A stretch of DNA of 64,000 nt from Mesostigma viride (GCA_009746045.1 RPFO01000670.1:401042-465041), one strand, 5' to 3'. Counted from the first letter of the stretch, positions 42,551-53,095 are shown. Translations and numbers: made by a program. Notes: generated by a model from the sequence alone, not told the origin.

Positions 42551-43384
42551 TTTATTCCTTTTATCCTCTCCTCATAAGTGAGCTGCAAGTATAAAATGCG
42601 TCGATTGAGATATATCGTACGAACAAAACTAGGGGCCTACAGAAAAAATCCGGGGGTTTCCACGCACACAGTTGGTGAAAAAAGCCTGCCAGAATCCTAG
42701 GAATTACGTCAAGAAAGTTTTACAGCCGACGTATAAATTGTCGAAAGGAGGGGGCAATTAAATTTATGCAATTAATTTGCACGAAGTGAGTTCATGACAG
42801 CACCCCAAAATGACTGGGGCATGAGACGGGCATGCACGGGACTCGAGGCCGGAGAGCACTATTTGAGGTCTGAAGTGTGCAATCTTTCAATCTCAATCTT
42901 TCAATCTCAATCTTTCAATCAATTTTTCGCGCGCGCTTCACGCCGCGGTCTTCGCTGTAAGTATCTTGGGCTGGTGCCCGCCCGCCCGTTAGTATCTTCG
43001 AAAGATGCGTTGAAAAGTTCACCTCACCCACGTGGTGCTAACTCGCGCCTCGAGGCCAGTGAAGACCAGTTGAGGAGTTGTGAAGACCAGTGATGCCACC
43101 GTCGCTGTACGGCAAAGGTTGCTGACTGCTTCCAGGGATGCCGAAAATGGTGACCAGGGTGAAACTCGCGGCGTGAATTTCGCCTGGTCATGTCTTGGCA
43201 ACCTTTTATGTGGATAGCGTGCAAGTACAGCGCACGCACCACTGCATCGCTAGCCTGGCTGTGGCACCCAAAACGCAAGAGTCACGACGAGGGCAAGCAA
43301 CCCAGCTGTAGCCCGAGCTGGCATCACGCGTGGTCTGGTAGGCCTGCTGTACCAGCAGCTTTTAATTTTGGCTCAGATTAATCC
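42551..43384. promoter_or_regulatory. Shared upstream region of the divergent F-box and GPI genes
   Basis: About 830 bp between the two start codons. It contains an AT-rich part (42560-42800) and a short tandem CAATCTTTCAATCTCAATCT run (42890-42922). No coding sequence is recognised, although a non-coding exon cannot be excluded. Confidence 0.4.
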
Positions 43385-45406
43385 ATGGCACCTGGGTTTT
43401 GCGCCGCTAGTTGTGCGCAGCGGTCGCTGCTCAAGGTCGAGCCCGCCTCGACCTGCGCTGCGGCCATTGCCAATGGCGCACAGTCTTCCAGGGCTATGGC
43501 TGCTCCTGGCCAGAACAGAGTAGATAATTTGCAATCTACGTGGCTGAAAGGCAGCTGCCGTGGCCCATCTCAGCTTCTCCATAGCGTTTCGCGTTCCGGC
43601 AGCTGCCCGAGGGCTGTGAATGCCCGGCAGCCGGTGACTGCCGGCTCTGCCGTCGGCACCAAGCTCATCAGCGACACGAAAGAGTGGAAAGAGCTGCAAA
43701 GCCATGTTGCCGACATCGAGAAGACGCACCTGAGGGACCTGCTTCGTGACGAGCAGCGCTCTACTCTGTGCGAGGTAGAGCACAATGGTTTCTTTGTGGA
43801 TTATGCGCGCCAGCGTGTGACCGCGGAGACGATGAAGAAGCTCATGGCCCTCGCCAAGGCCGCCAATATGAAGGAGAAAATTCACGCCATGTTCGCCGGC
43901 GATCGCATCAACGCGACGGAGAACCGCGCGGTGCTCCATGTGGCGACCCGCGCGCCCAAGGGCGAGGTGATCAAGGTGGACGGCGTGAACGTCGTCCCCG
44001 AGGTGCATGAGGTGCTGGACAAAATCAAGAGTTTCTCGGAGAAAGTGCGCAGCGGGGAGTGGAAGGGCGCGACGGGCAAGGCGCTCAAGGACGTGGTCTG
44101 CATCGGCATCGGCGGCAGCTTCCTGGGCCCCGCGTTTGTGCACACGGCACTACGCACGGACCACCGCGCGGCGCTTGCCGCTTCTGGCCGCCGCATCCGC
44201 TTCCTCTCCAACGTGGACCCGATCGACGTCGCCCGCCAGCTCAACGGGCTAGACCCCGAGACCACGCTGGTGATCGTTGTCTCCAAGACGTTCACCACGG
44301 TGGAGACGATGCTCAACGCCCGCACCGTGCGCGCATGGATCTTGTCCAACATCTCATCCCCCGACGCCGTCAGCAAGCACATGGTCGCCGTCAGCACTGA
44401 CCTGGTGCGCGTCAAGGACTTTGGCATCGACCCGGCCAATGCATTCGGATTCTGGGACTGGGTGGGCGGCCGCTACAGTGTGACATCTGCGGTAGGCATC
44501 CTCCCCCTTGCAATCCAGTACGGGTATGACCACATGGAGCGCTTCCTGGCCGGTTGCTGGGACATGGACACCCACTTCCGGGACGCGCCCTTTGAGAAGA
44601 ACATCCCTGTTCTGCTGGGCCTGATCGGTGTGTGGAACACCCAGTTCCTGCAGTGCCCCACGCGCGCGATCCTGCCCTACTGCCAGGCGCTGGCCAAGCT
44701 GCCCTCCCACATCCAGCAGCTGTCGATGGAGAGCAACGGCAAGGGCGTCGCGATGGATGGCACCCAGCTGCCGTTTGAGGCTGGCGAGGTGGAGTTTGGC
44801 GAGCCCGGCACCAACGGGCAGCACAGCTTCTACCAGCTGATCCACCAGGGGCGCGTCATCCCCTGCGACTTCATCGGCATCATCAAGAGCCAGCAGAGCG
44901 TGTACCTCAAGAATGAGCTCGTCAGCAACCACGACGAGCTCATGTGCAACTTCTTCGCGCAGGCCGACGCGCTCGCCTACGGGAAGAGCGCCGAGGAGCT
45001 GGCGGCCGAGGGCGTGCCCCCGTCGCTCATTCCCCACAAGACGTTCACGGGCAACCGGCCCAGCTCGTCCATCTTGCTGCCCACGCTCGACGCGTACACC
45101 GCGGGCCAGCTGCTCTCGCACTACGAGCACCGGGTGGCAGTCGCCGGGTTTATCTACGGGATCAACAGCTTTGACCAGTGGGGCGTGGAGCTTGGCAAGG
45201 TGCTTGCGGGCCAGGTGCGGACGACCATGAACCAGGCGCGCACCAAGGGCGTGCCCATCACCGGTTACAACTCGTCCACGACGGCGCTCATGAACCGATA
45301 CCTGTCGGGCAAGACCAAGTGGCTCTACCCGGAGCCCCGCGATGTTTTCCCCGTCGACATCCTTGCCAACGGGTGCGACCCAAACCACGCTGACTTTGGC
45401 CACTAG
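43385..45406 (+). CDS. GPI: Glucose-6-phosphate isomerase, plant cytosolic-type core with N-terminal extension (673 aa)
   Basis: Converts glucose-6-phosphate and fructose-6-phosphate into each other in glycolysis, gluconeogenesis and starch/sucrose metabolism. The single uninterrupted frame starts at an ATG in CCATGG context. From residue ~95 the sequence follows plant cytosolic GPI throughout: [37 protein letters not shown] (phosphosugar-binding), [13 protein letters not shown]. Both family signatures are present ([10 protein letters not shown] near residue 356; [14 protein letters not shown] near 593-606). Active-site segments are SMESNGKG (~448) and [15 protein letters not shown] (~475-489). 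The core is about 580 residues, as usual. Residues 1-~90 are rich in Ala/Ser/Arg with few acids, look like a plastid transit peptide and are absent from typical cytosolic enzymes. It has no introns, unlike its neighbours. Long antisense frames are shadows. Confidence 0.95.
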   Translation: MAPGFCAASCAQRSLLKVEPASTCAAAIANGAQSSRAMAAPGQNRVDNLQSTWLKGSCRGPSQLLHSVSRSGSCPRAVNARQPVTAGSAVGTKLISDTKEWKELQSHVADIEKTHLRDLLRDEQRSTLCEVEHNGFFVDYARQRVTAETMKKLMALAKAANMKEKIHAMFAGDRINATENRAVLHVATRAPKGEVIKVDGVNVVPEVHEVLDKIKSFSEKVRSGEWKGATGKALKDVVCIGIGGSFLGPAFVHTALRTDHRAALAASGRRIRFLSNVDPIDVARQLNGLDPETTLVIVVSKTFTTVETMLNARTVRAWILSNISSPDAVSKHMVAVSTDLVRVKDFGIDPANAFGFWDWVGGRYSVTSAVGILPLAIQYGYDHMERFLAGCWDMDTHFRDAPFEKNIPVLLGLIGVWNTQFLQCPTRAILPYCQALAKLPSHIQQLSMESNGKGVAMDGTQLPFEAGEVEFGEPGTNGQHSFYQLIHQGRVIPCDFIGIIKSQQSVYLKNELVSNHDELMCNFFAQADALAYGKSAEELAAEGVPPSLIPHKTFTGNRPSSSILLPTLDAYTAGQLLSHYEHRVAVAGFIYGINSFDQWGVELGKVLAGQVRTTMNQARTKGVPITGYNSSTTALMNRYLSGKTKWLYPEPRDVFPVDILANGCDPNHADFGH

Positions 45407-45540
45407 AGGGCACCAGTAATGCCGACTTTTGGCCACTAGAGGGGGGTAACTGCCGACATTTGGCACCGGAAAGGTGGGCCTGTGCCAGCTTTGGCCAATA
45501 GAGGGGATGCCCGATAAACTTTGGCCTATGGAGGTTTGTG
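45388..45540 (+). repeat. Degenerate minisatellite seeded by the GPI stop region
   Basis: The end of the GPI frame and its stop (GACTTTGGCCACTAGAGGG) recur imperfectly three or four times downstream: near 45424 (CGACTTTTGGCCACTAGAGG), 45454, 45490 and 45516 (AACTTTGGCCTATGGAGG). The 3' UTR therefore carries extra copies of the terminal codons and stop. Confidence 0.7.
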
Positions 45541-45596
45541 GTGGCAGCGGGGGCGGCGGCACAGTCATCGGGCGGCGGCTGCTTGATGCGGGCAAG

Positions 45597-45602
45597 AATA
45601 AA
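45597..45602 (+). promoter_or_regulatory. Candidate polyadenylation signal of GPI (AATAAA)
   Basis: AATAAA lies 191 bp downstream of the GPI stop codon, a reasonable 3'-UTR length. No transcript evidence is available. Confidence 0.4.
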
Positions 45603-46090
45603 CTTTGGTGAATACTGTACAGGTGTCTGTGGAGTGCATCCTGTGGCGGCGCCTGCCTTTTATGCATAGGCGACCGCTTTTATAATAAGACAGGAGGAAT
45701 CTTTTATAGACATGGCCCAATGGGCAGGGATGGGGGCATAAAGCACAAGAAACAAGGGCACTGGCATTCCTTCTTCTTTTTTTAGCTTCATGGGGCATTC
45801 TAAATTTTCATGAGTGTGTGAGTTTGTTAGAGAGCCCTCTTGGAAGTGCCGGCACGTTATTTATGTACTACTAGTACCCAAGAAAATAGGCGACAATGGC
45901 AACGGTTTTATGGTAAACCTTGTATGATATGTATAATCACAGGCACCATGGTAGCAGGCAGGGGGACCCAGTCTGATCTAAAAAATCGTTTACTTGTCAA
46001 AGTGATTTTTGCAGTAAACAATCAGATAACCCAACACTTGAAGTGAGACAGTTGATGCTTGCTCATAAATTGTTACATTAATTTTACCGC
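45603..46090. other. Intergenic region with no recognised feature
   Basis: Mostly moderately AT-rich unique sequence downstream of GPI. I see no coding frame with recognisable domains and no terminal repeats until the TTAA tail beginning near 46090. Confidence 0.4.
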
Positions 46091-46600
46091 CATTAATTAA
46101 TTAATTAATTAATTAATTAATTAGGAACATAACTCCGTTGGGAGTATCGTAGCACATAGCCCAGAGAAGGGGCATATGGCCTATAATACATTCTCAGCTA
46201 CTTCCTGCAAGGCTGGGAATGTAAACGACACTTGGGCTCTAGGTGCACCAGGGCACCTGCACCCTCATGATCTATCACGCTATGCCCAGCTAAGGGGGAG
46301 CATGTCATGTGGGGGAAGATCATCATAGCTAGACAAAAGCTAGAGCGTGGCATCTCAGCAGAGAGCAGCTCTCTGCATGGGAACAGCATAACTAAATAAA
46401 GCTGGGCATCATATGGTGTGTCGCACATCATAGGCACACATGCACATGGCTAAATGAGACTCGTGAGTCAGCTGGTATAGGGCCTGTAGGAGGCTTACAT
46501 GTACATGGCCACGGTCTATCTATTCTACACTACTACTGCTGTATTCCCCTAAGCTGGGGCGGCTGGAGTCATTGGGGCCGCGGGGGTCGCATGCCAGGAC
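46091..46600 (-). mobile_element. LINE 3' end (type-2 hairpin, TTAA tail, 3'-UTR repeat), minus strand
   Basis: Read on the minus strand, this is the 3'-UTR repeat, then GGGATATGTGC-like sequence, then the hairpin ACTCC-CAAC-GGAGT (46131-46145), TATGTTCC and an (AATT)n tail (46091-46123). The 3'-UTR part (46151-46600) aligns with 52500-52915 and, split by a hAT element, with 55672-55779 plus 57122-57330. It contains the uninterrupted version of that hAT's target site (GGTGCACCAGGGCACCTGC near 46240-46260). Confidence 0.75.
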
Positions 46601-46908
46601 CGCCATGCGCCCAGGAATAGTTGTCTCGTGCTTAATTCTATACAATTTTTATTTAGGCTAAGGCCGGCAGCTAGGCGATTTGATCAAGACTAATGAGGCT
46701 ATGGTCACAAAGAAGTCCTGTAGACCGGGTGGGCTCCTGCATGCCATCAGTTGGAAGTATATTCGGAACATCGGCGTTGGATCGCCATGCGTCCAGGCAT
46801 ATAGTTGTCTCGCTTACATATGCACATGCAGGCGGGCTAGGTTCGATCCGCTCTGAACGTAGTCCATATACATGTACAGCCATAAACTTAACCGTATGAC
46901 TTTCTGGC

Positions 46909-47244
46909 ATGCTCTTACCCTCCACAGAATACGGCAATCAAGTAGCATTACCGGAAGTACACTGCTATTTCTCGGCAGTTCCCCTATCGTATCTCCTCAA
47001 AGGCATGGCGGAAGCGTCGTCGCATCAACACGCGCCATATAACCATCACTGCAAGGATGACCATACTCTACGTCGCATCCGGCGCTTACAGCGCACGCAT
47101 TTGTCGCTTACCAACTCCACTCGCCCGCACCCCGAAAGCACCCGTCGCGTCATTTATGCCATTTACAACCGCAGGTACCCTCAACGTATCTACGTTGGCC
47201 AGACGCAACGGGATGCCTGGACGCGTTTTCAGGAACATGTCTGA
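46909..47244 (+). pseudogene. GIY-YIG endonuclease domain of the Penelope-like element
   Basis: The frame contains VIYAIYNRR (GIY half, 47149-47175) and, nine residues on, IYVGQT (YIG half, about 47188-47205), then RDAWTRFQEHV, matching the GIY-YIG core with the catalytic Arg region. A stop directly after EHV (47242) breaks it. Continuation is visible in other frames (ETFWKRMLHAFLPNG near 47410-47455). The first ~75 residues are basic (LRRIRRLQR) and not otherwise recognised. Confidence 0.7.
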
Positions 47245-48179
47245 GCGGCACGCCGTCTTCATATTGGCCGCCCTGCCGCCAACGACGACACCCCCCTACA
47301 TGGCGCCATGGCCCAATATACGGGTGGTGGGATTGGCGGGTCGTACCCTTGGGACATGTCCCCGGCACCTTTACCGGCGCAGCTTTTTGCAAAGCCGCAG
47401 GGCATCGGGAAACGTTTTGGAAACGAATGTTACATGCATTTCTGCCCAACGGCCGGTTTTTGCCGCATTGATGAAGGCAAGAGCTTCAAAGTCCGGTCTC
47501 GCCGCCGCCCCCGCCTCCCCCCGTCCCCGCCCTCTTATGTTCATCCGTGCCTGGCGTCTGAAGCACAATCTCCACCCATATCGCCCCTATCCCCCCAGCG
47601 TCACCCCGGCCCCTCCACCTTCCACACATGTGTCCACCGATCCTTCCCTTTACTCCACCAGTCTCCGCTGCTTACGTCACATGTCTCGGCTTATGCAACG
47701 CGGCAACTTTCATGCATCCTATCTCGAAGCCTGCAGCTTGAAGAAGCTTACCAGCTTACACATTGCCGTCGGGTCGTGCTCCCCAGCTGATCTGCAAGTC
47801 CCCCGCTCCCATGCCACTAGTCTGCGAGGCCTTCTCTCACGTATCATTTCGGCACCGTGTCAATGGGAATGCAGATGCACTGCGTCCGCGCGTTTACTGA
47901 TCTCACCTTTCATTCATGCTGCGATGGATGAGCTGTGTTTGCCACACATTCTGCATTTGCCGCAAGTGCAGGCTGCGATGCCGCTCGGGGTGCGCAACAC
48001 TTTCGGCACTCCCATTGCCGCCTGGCATTATTCTCCCACCTTAATTGGGACAAATGGTTTTCAGCAACGGGGAGGTCAGCCGCGATACAATGCCCACCGA
48101 GCTGGCCACCACTGATCTTGGCATGCAGGGCCCTGCCTCTGCCAACAACAACGGTATTTCAAGCACCTTGATCCCACCT

Positions 48180-49492
48180 CACAGCACGTCATGACCGCTG
48201 ACCTGAACATCCTGCTGAGCCACACGCTTGTAGACCTTTTCGCCAAAGGCCCACCAAGTTTCGGCCGTGGGTCCAGCGCACGTGTGCCAAAGAGGTGAAT
48301 GCACTGAGCACTCTCAACATCGTGCTGCGCAAATTCTGCAATGCCATTTGCACGGACCTACAGCTTGCTCCCCTTGCCACATGTGGACCCGTGCTTTAGC
48401 GCCGTCATTCACGAATGCCATGCACGTCTCACAAGGCTAGCTTGATTACCGTTAGCTCCGGCAGGTCCACCCAACCACCTGGCTCAACACCACAGATAAA
48501 GCACTTCTTGACCACGTACTTCAAGCAGGACTTTATCATCACGTGTGTTGACAAGAGTGGCAGCCAACAACTAGCTTTTATCTGCAAGAAGCACTACCTT
48601 GCTACTTTGCAACACGAGTTGGCCTCCAGCCCTACCTATGTTCAGCGTGCACAGTCCACCGCCAGTATCACTGCTGCTCATCGGGCGATTTTCTGCACAG
48701 CCAAAACATTGTTGCTCGGGCAGCGACGCGCCACCACCACTACGTTCCCATATCTGTATCTTACTCTTAAGCTGCACAAAGCTCCTAGTAGCTGTTGCTT
48801 TGCGTACCATTGCTGCGTCGCATTCCGCCCCACTGATGCCAGCTCTCTCGAAACTCATCTGCCATGCTTTGAATGCTCTTCTCCCCGAAGCCCATGCATT
48901 ATGGGTGGAGGTGCTGTCAAATGCCGGGTATGAATGCGCTGGTAGTTGGATCGTCATGTGATAGACTCAGCCCAAGTACGCCTACGCCTTGCCGCCCTTA
49001 GCTGTTCTAAGACAGCAGCAGAGAAGCATATACCTCTGCCCATAGCCACCTATGATTTCACCACTCTATATACCACACTAGATTTGCACGATTTGAAAGC
49101 TCCTTTAGATAGCCTCCTTACTCGTCTGTATGCACGTAGGCCTCACGGGCGCAACCACCTGCACGTGCGTGTTTCTCAGACCAAGCCCACGGCAACGTGG
49201 CTCTCAGGGATCAGTTACGGCAGGTGCTATCGTGCGGGATGCTAATAACTTATACTATCACGAAGGCTGACCTTGTTCATCGGATCTCTTATCTTATTGA
49301 TAACACCTTCATTTGTTTTGCGGGCAATGTATACCATGCAACAAGCTATCGGCATCCCTATGGGCACTACTAACTGTGCCGGGCTCCTTGCAAACCTCTA
49401 TCTATTATACACTTATGAGCTTGCATTCATGGAGAATCTCATTGCCTCAAACGGTGATGTTCTCATAAGGCGTTTTATCCACACATGTCGAT
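48180..49492 (+). pseudogene. Penelope-like reverse transcriptase, N-terminal two-thirds (frameshifted)
   Basis: Consecutive frames carry the family's RT landmarks. These are DKSGSQQLAFICKKHYLATL (48553-48612), FPYLYLTLKLHKAP (48745-48786), YDFTTLYTTL (about 49048-49077) with the first catalytic Asp, GIPMGT (about 49351-49368), and LANLYLLYTYELAF. The segment RFIHTC just before the LINE insertion continues across it into RYIDDV. At least four frameshifts separate these pieces, so no enzyme is produced. Confidence 0.7.
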
Positions 49493-51165
49493 TAATTAAT
49501 TAATTAATTAAACTCGTGCTCCCGTTGGGGAGTCACGGAGCACCGAAGTGCTTTTAATCCCTGTGTGTGCACTACAGGAGAAAGGGCAGAGACCCCCAGT
49601 CTCCTTCATGCCTAAGGCATGCCACAGCTGCAATCGGGCGCGGCTAGCTAAAAAGGACAGGCTAACGATCCGGCAAACTGTGGGTGCAATAAGACCCATG
49701 TGAGCATGTCATAGCAAGGAGCGTGGGCAAGTAATCTGAACATAGCCAGGGCGTAGCATGGCTGTACTAGAACTAGGCTAAGGCTATGGCTGGTTGTGTA
49801 CCGTGCGTTGGCGGCACGTGACTAGGTTTGTTGGCACAGCTAGGCAAACATTCTAGGCATGGCTGCCTTAGCGACAGTGACTCCAATGGTTACAAGCTAG
49901 GGCTATTGCTGTTCTAGCCCGCTGGGGGCGTCCACATCTTGTGGTTGATCATCAGGTCCCCGCCCCTCCAGTACACCTTGGGCTTCTGGGGGTCCTGCTT
50001 ATGGCGGAGGTATTCCGGCCACAGGTCGCGTCGCTGCTGTTGCTGAGCGGGGGTTAGGTCGTCATCCAGCGTCCAGGTGAGGTCGTGCAACCGCTTGCGA
50101 CGAGAGAGGAACCGCTGCTTATCCTCAGCTAGGGGAGAGGAAGGTGAGCAGGACTGGTGGGGTGGCCGCCTTGTCCCGTGAGTGGGGAAGGCGGTGGCAC
50201 CCACGCAGTTCTACCTCACCTACCAGGCCCATGAGGGTAAGAAGCTGTTTCTTGATCTCGTCAGCAAGGGAGGTTGACGTCTCACCTGGCTTCTGGGGGA
50301 AGCGACGTAGCACCACTCGGCACTCGCGGCGAGCGCGATCGGTGACCTCCCGTTGCTGGGCCTGGCGGTGGTCCTCCAGCTCCTGGAGCTTCGTGGCGAT
50401 GGCGTCGGTGGTGGAGGCGGTCGCTGTCCGCAGCAGGTCCGCGTAGGAGAGCGGGAGGTCTCCAGCATCCTGCCGGGGTGGCTGGGAGGCAATGGTGGCC
50501 GTCTGCTCCGCTAGCTTTGGGACCTGTGTGGCCAGGGCCTCGGTGTGGGCGGTGATGGCCTCAAGCTTCTTCATGAGCACGCCGCACTTGCCTTCCACCT
50601 GGTTAAGGCGAGAGACAAGTGCAGCATGCGTTTCCGAAGCCTGCGCCGCGGTGTGTAGCGCCGTGAACTGTGGTTGTAGCTTGTGGACGACCTTGGTTTC
50701 CACGTTGGAGACCCGGGCCTCGACCGTGTTGAGCGTGGTGTTCAGCGAGGTCATCTTCTCGGCCAGCGGCCAGGTCACGTGCTCCTCCAGCACTGCGCGG
50801 ATGTCATCCTTGCAGAGGGAGGAAGCCGATGGGGCTGCCGGCTGTGCGGGGGCTGGGGCGTGGAGTGCGTTCCAAAGTTCTCTGTGGATGGCGCCGAAGC
50901 TGCGCTGGTAGTAGCTGGTCAAGATAGACTCGCGTTGGCGGGATTCGGCACAGGTGTAGAGCCAGGACGTGTCGCGGTAGTCGATAGCCGCCCTTGTCCA
51001 GGGCACAAAGAGCTTCCGCTCCTGTGTGAGGAACTGGAGAACTTCGACGACTTCCTGCGGCGACAGCTGCTGCCACTCGAGGAGGGAGAACATTCCGTCG
51101 CCGGGCAAGAATTTGCTCCATTTGTGGCGATCGTGGCATGGTTTCTTGGGCTCAGGCGAGGCGCT
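49493..51165 (-). mobile_element. ORF1-only LINE insertion with 13-bp target duplication
   Basis: Flanked by CACACATGTCGAT on both sides (49480-49492 and 51166-51178). Removing the insert and one repeat rejoins the Penelope RT exactly at its YIDD motif, so both boundaries are certain. On the minus strand it consists of a short 5' leader, ORF1 (start near 51090; domains to 49914), a ~400-bp 3' UTR (49913-49542), the type-1 hairpin (49541-49513) and a TTAA tail (49512-49493). It has no endonuclease or RT, so it needed enzymes in trans, like half-LINE (HAL1) elements of mammals. Confidence 0.85.
49914..51140 (-). pseudogene. LINE ORF1 of the insertion (coiled coil, RRM-like and C-terminal domain)
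   Basis: Frame 51264-50125 (its real start must lie inside the insertion, for example the Met of MFSLLEWQQLSP near 51090) continues after one frameshift near 50130-50200 in frame 50204-49914. In order are an N-terminal region, a long predicted coiled coil (TSLNTTLNTVEARVSNVETK, then MKKLEAITAHTEALATQV, residues ~180-290), and an RRM-like part (RECRVVLRRFPQKPGETSTS, VELRGCHRLPHS). The conserved WTLDDDLTPAQQQQRRDLWP follows, then KPKVYWRGGDLMINHK. The layout matches L1-type ORF1 proteins that bind RNA as trimers. Function is inferred from layout. Confidence 0.7.
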
Positions 51166-51178
51166 CACACATGTCGAT

Positions 51179-51950
51179 ACATTGATGATGTCATTGCTTT
51201 CGACAACCCTGATTTCGCAACCCATTTGTATATCACCGCTGGTCTGCCTGGCATCCACCCGCAAGCGTCCCTCACATTAAAGCTCACGTCGGAGGATACT
51301 AATTGCAATTACCTCAATCTTAATATTATACCCATAACAAGAAGGGCTGGCGTACGGCTGTCTATGATAAGCGCAAGGATCCTAATTATCAGCAAATTCC
51401 TTTTATTCGCTACCCTGATATTCACAGTCTCCTTTCCCACACAGCAAAATATGGTGCTGTTCTTAGTCAGTTGCATCGTTTTTCCCGTCTTTGTTCTTAT
51501 CGTGTCGATTTCGTCACGACTCTTGTTGAACTCTTGCATCGTTTGTTGGTCAATTAAGACTATGACCGAGACATTATGCTCCGTCAAGTCCTGTGTTTTT
51601 TGCAACGTCACCCACATGACACATCTGTTCGGTGATGCCCCTTCAGGCACAACAAGCTCTACAAACAGGTCGTGGACTGGCTGGATCGCGTCGTATCTCC
51701 GCCGCACATCTGACCCCTGTGATGCCAGATCTCCTTTGCGGCCGTTCCGAGCTTGGTGCCCACTGGATTCGTTGTCCACATCGTCGCGTTGCTGCAGCAA
51801 CACGATGTTTTCTGGCATGTACGCGGGCTTTTTTGGTTCCTGCCGCACATTTGAAAGTGCTGTCCTCCGGATTTTTGCCTTTGCACCGTGTGCAGTTCTT
51901 GGACGCTTGGAATCATGGCATGGCTAACGTAATGACTGACTAGCTAGACC
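51179..51950 (+). pseudogene. Penelope-like RT, C-terminal part after the LINE insertion
   Basis: Starts within the catalytic YIDD motif (51178-51189), then DVIAFDNPDFATHLY, SLTLKLTSEDTNCNYLNLNI, and in another frame YPDIHSLLSH and QLHRFSRLCSYRVDF. Several stops follow from about 51555. The 3' end of the element is not clear; repeat R1 begins about 51950. Confidence 0.65.
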
Positions 51951-52275
51951 TTTTCAGTGGTTTTCCATTTGCGGGTACGTATTTCCTCGTAAATGGTGGG
52001 AGAGCGATCGCAGCAATGGTGCTCACCACTAGACACTCCCGACCAGTTAGGCTCGAAACACATGCCCTGATCAAGCAAGCTGTTTCCGGCCCCACCGTCT
52101 AGGTCATATAGTCGCTCTACACGTAAGCCAGCCATAATTTCAATGCACAAAGCCACACATTTCCATAACCATTCATCATCCTGCATGAACGACTCGAACA
52201 CGCGGACAAGATAACGGCAGGCTCGAGCTACCATGGTCCGGATTCTCCCGATTTCTGGCCTGCGCTATCATGGGA
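51950..52275 (+). repeat. Interspersed repeat R1, plus-strand copy
   Basis: The longest R1 copy: CATCATCCTGCATGAACGAC, ACGGCAGGCTCGAGCTACC and CGGATTCTCCCGATTTCTGG followed by CCTGCGCT. It directly follows the Penelope-like element, so R1 could be its 3' untranslated part; but the copies at 34935 and 39645 have no adjoining RT sequence. Confidence 0.55.
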
Positions 52276-52350
52276 CTCCCCATGGATGATGCAATTTAGT
52301 AGCCAAGCTCTGCCTATGCAGAGAGTCACCGTCTGCTGAGAAGCCATTAA

Positions 52351-52397
52351 ATTACTTAATTAATTAAATTCGTAGCTCCCGTTGGGGAGTCACTCTG
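52351..52397 (-). mobile_element. Type-1 LINE 3' hairpin with TTAA tail, minus strand
   Basis: CGTAGCTCCCGTTGGGGAGTC (52370-52390) preceded by TTACTTAATTAATTAAATT. Only the last ~40 bp of the element are present. Confidence 0.6.
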
Positions 52398-52460
52398 CTG
52401 AGAAGCTGGCCATGCCCTAGCCATGGTATAGGCAATTAGCCATGATGATCTTCCATCCCA

Positions 52461-53095
52461 TTAATTAATTATCAACATCACTCCGTTGGGAGTCAATGTA
52501 GCACATATCCCTGAGAAGGGGCATATGGCTTTTAATACATTCTAGGCTACTTCCTGCAAGAGTGGAACTGATGTAAGCAGCACTTGCTCTAGGTGCCTCA
52601 AGGGCACCGGCACCCTCATGATCTTCACACTATGCCCAGCTAAGGGGGAGTATGTCATGTGGGGGAAGATCATCATGGCTATACAAGAGCTAGGGCATGG
52701 CTTCTCGACAGAGAGCATCTCTCTGCATGGCATAGCATGGCTAAATTCAATTAAAAATGCAACATCCATGGGGGTCCCATTATAGACAAAGCATGGCTAA
52801 ATATGTTGAAGGCATCATCCAGGGGGGCCATTGTGGGCGCACATGCGCGTGGGCCACATGCTAGGCTAAGCCTTACTAATCTACACTACGGGTATATATA
52901 TTCCTAGTCTGAGGTGGCAGGAGGGGGCTGCCAGGGCTTGTGGTCAACGTGGATGACCGCCCCCCTCCAGTATACCGGCTTCCCCCTTGCGCTCTGCCGG
53001 AGCTGAAGGTAGGTCGGCCATAGCTCGCGTCGCCGCTGTTGCTGGGCCAGGGTCAAGTCATCGTCCAGCGTGATCCATCCCATGCCAGGCCTTAA
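52461..53095 (-). mobile_element. LINE 3' end: ORF1 C-terminus, 3' UTR, type-2 hairpin and tail, minus strand
   Basis: On the minus strand, the ORF1 C-terminal part (53070-52904: LDDDLTLAQQQRRRELWPTY, RGAVIHVDHK and stop) is followed by the full 3'-UTR repeat (52903-52494), the hairpin ACTCC-CAAC-GGAGT (52493-52480) and TTAATTAAT (52470-52461). This is the most complete copy of the 3' half of this family. It shows that the stop codon of ORF1 leads straight into the 3' UTR, with no ORF2 between. Confidence 0.8.

Larger units (their letters stand above)
46900..51950 (+). mobile_element. Penelope-like retroelement (N-terminal GIY-YIG endonuclease, then RT), decayed and interrupted
   Basis: In order on the plus strand are GIY-YIG nuclease motifs (47149-47241), a basic Pro-rich linker, a segment VMTADLNIL...TLVDLFAKGP (about 48190-48260), and RT motifs to the YIDD box at 51178-51189. 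Downstream of the box comes a thumb-like segment containing YPDIHSLLSH and AVLSQLHRFSRLCSYRVDF (51400-51530). Penelope-like elements are the only retroelements that join this RT type to a GIY-YIG nuclease. In most families the nuclease is C-terminal; here it is upstream of the RT, as in the Chlamys/Naiad-type permuted clade. Several frameshifts and stops show it is dead. A 1.67-kb LINE splits it at 49493-51165. The 5' and 3' ends are not defined. Confidence 0.75.

Noticed and set aside
44354-45667. 437-codon minus-strand frame opposite GPI (and 43373-44143, 43882-44439)
   Set aside because: Shadows of the GC-rich GPI coding sequence; no recognisable domain, whereas the plus strand matches GPI end to end.
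46081-46123. (TTAA)n runs as scaffold gaps or telomere/centromere satellites
   Set aside because: They always adjoin a CAAC hairpin on the same side, so they are tails of retroposed elements.
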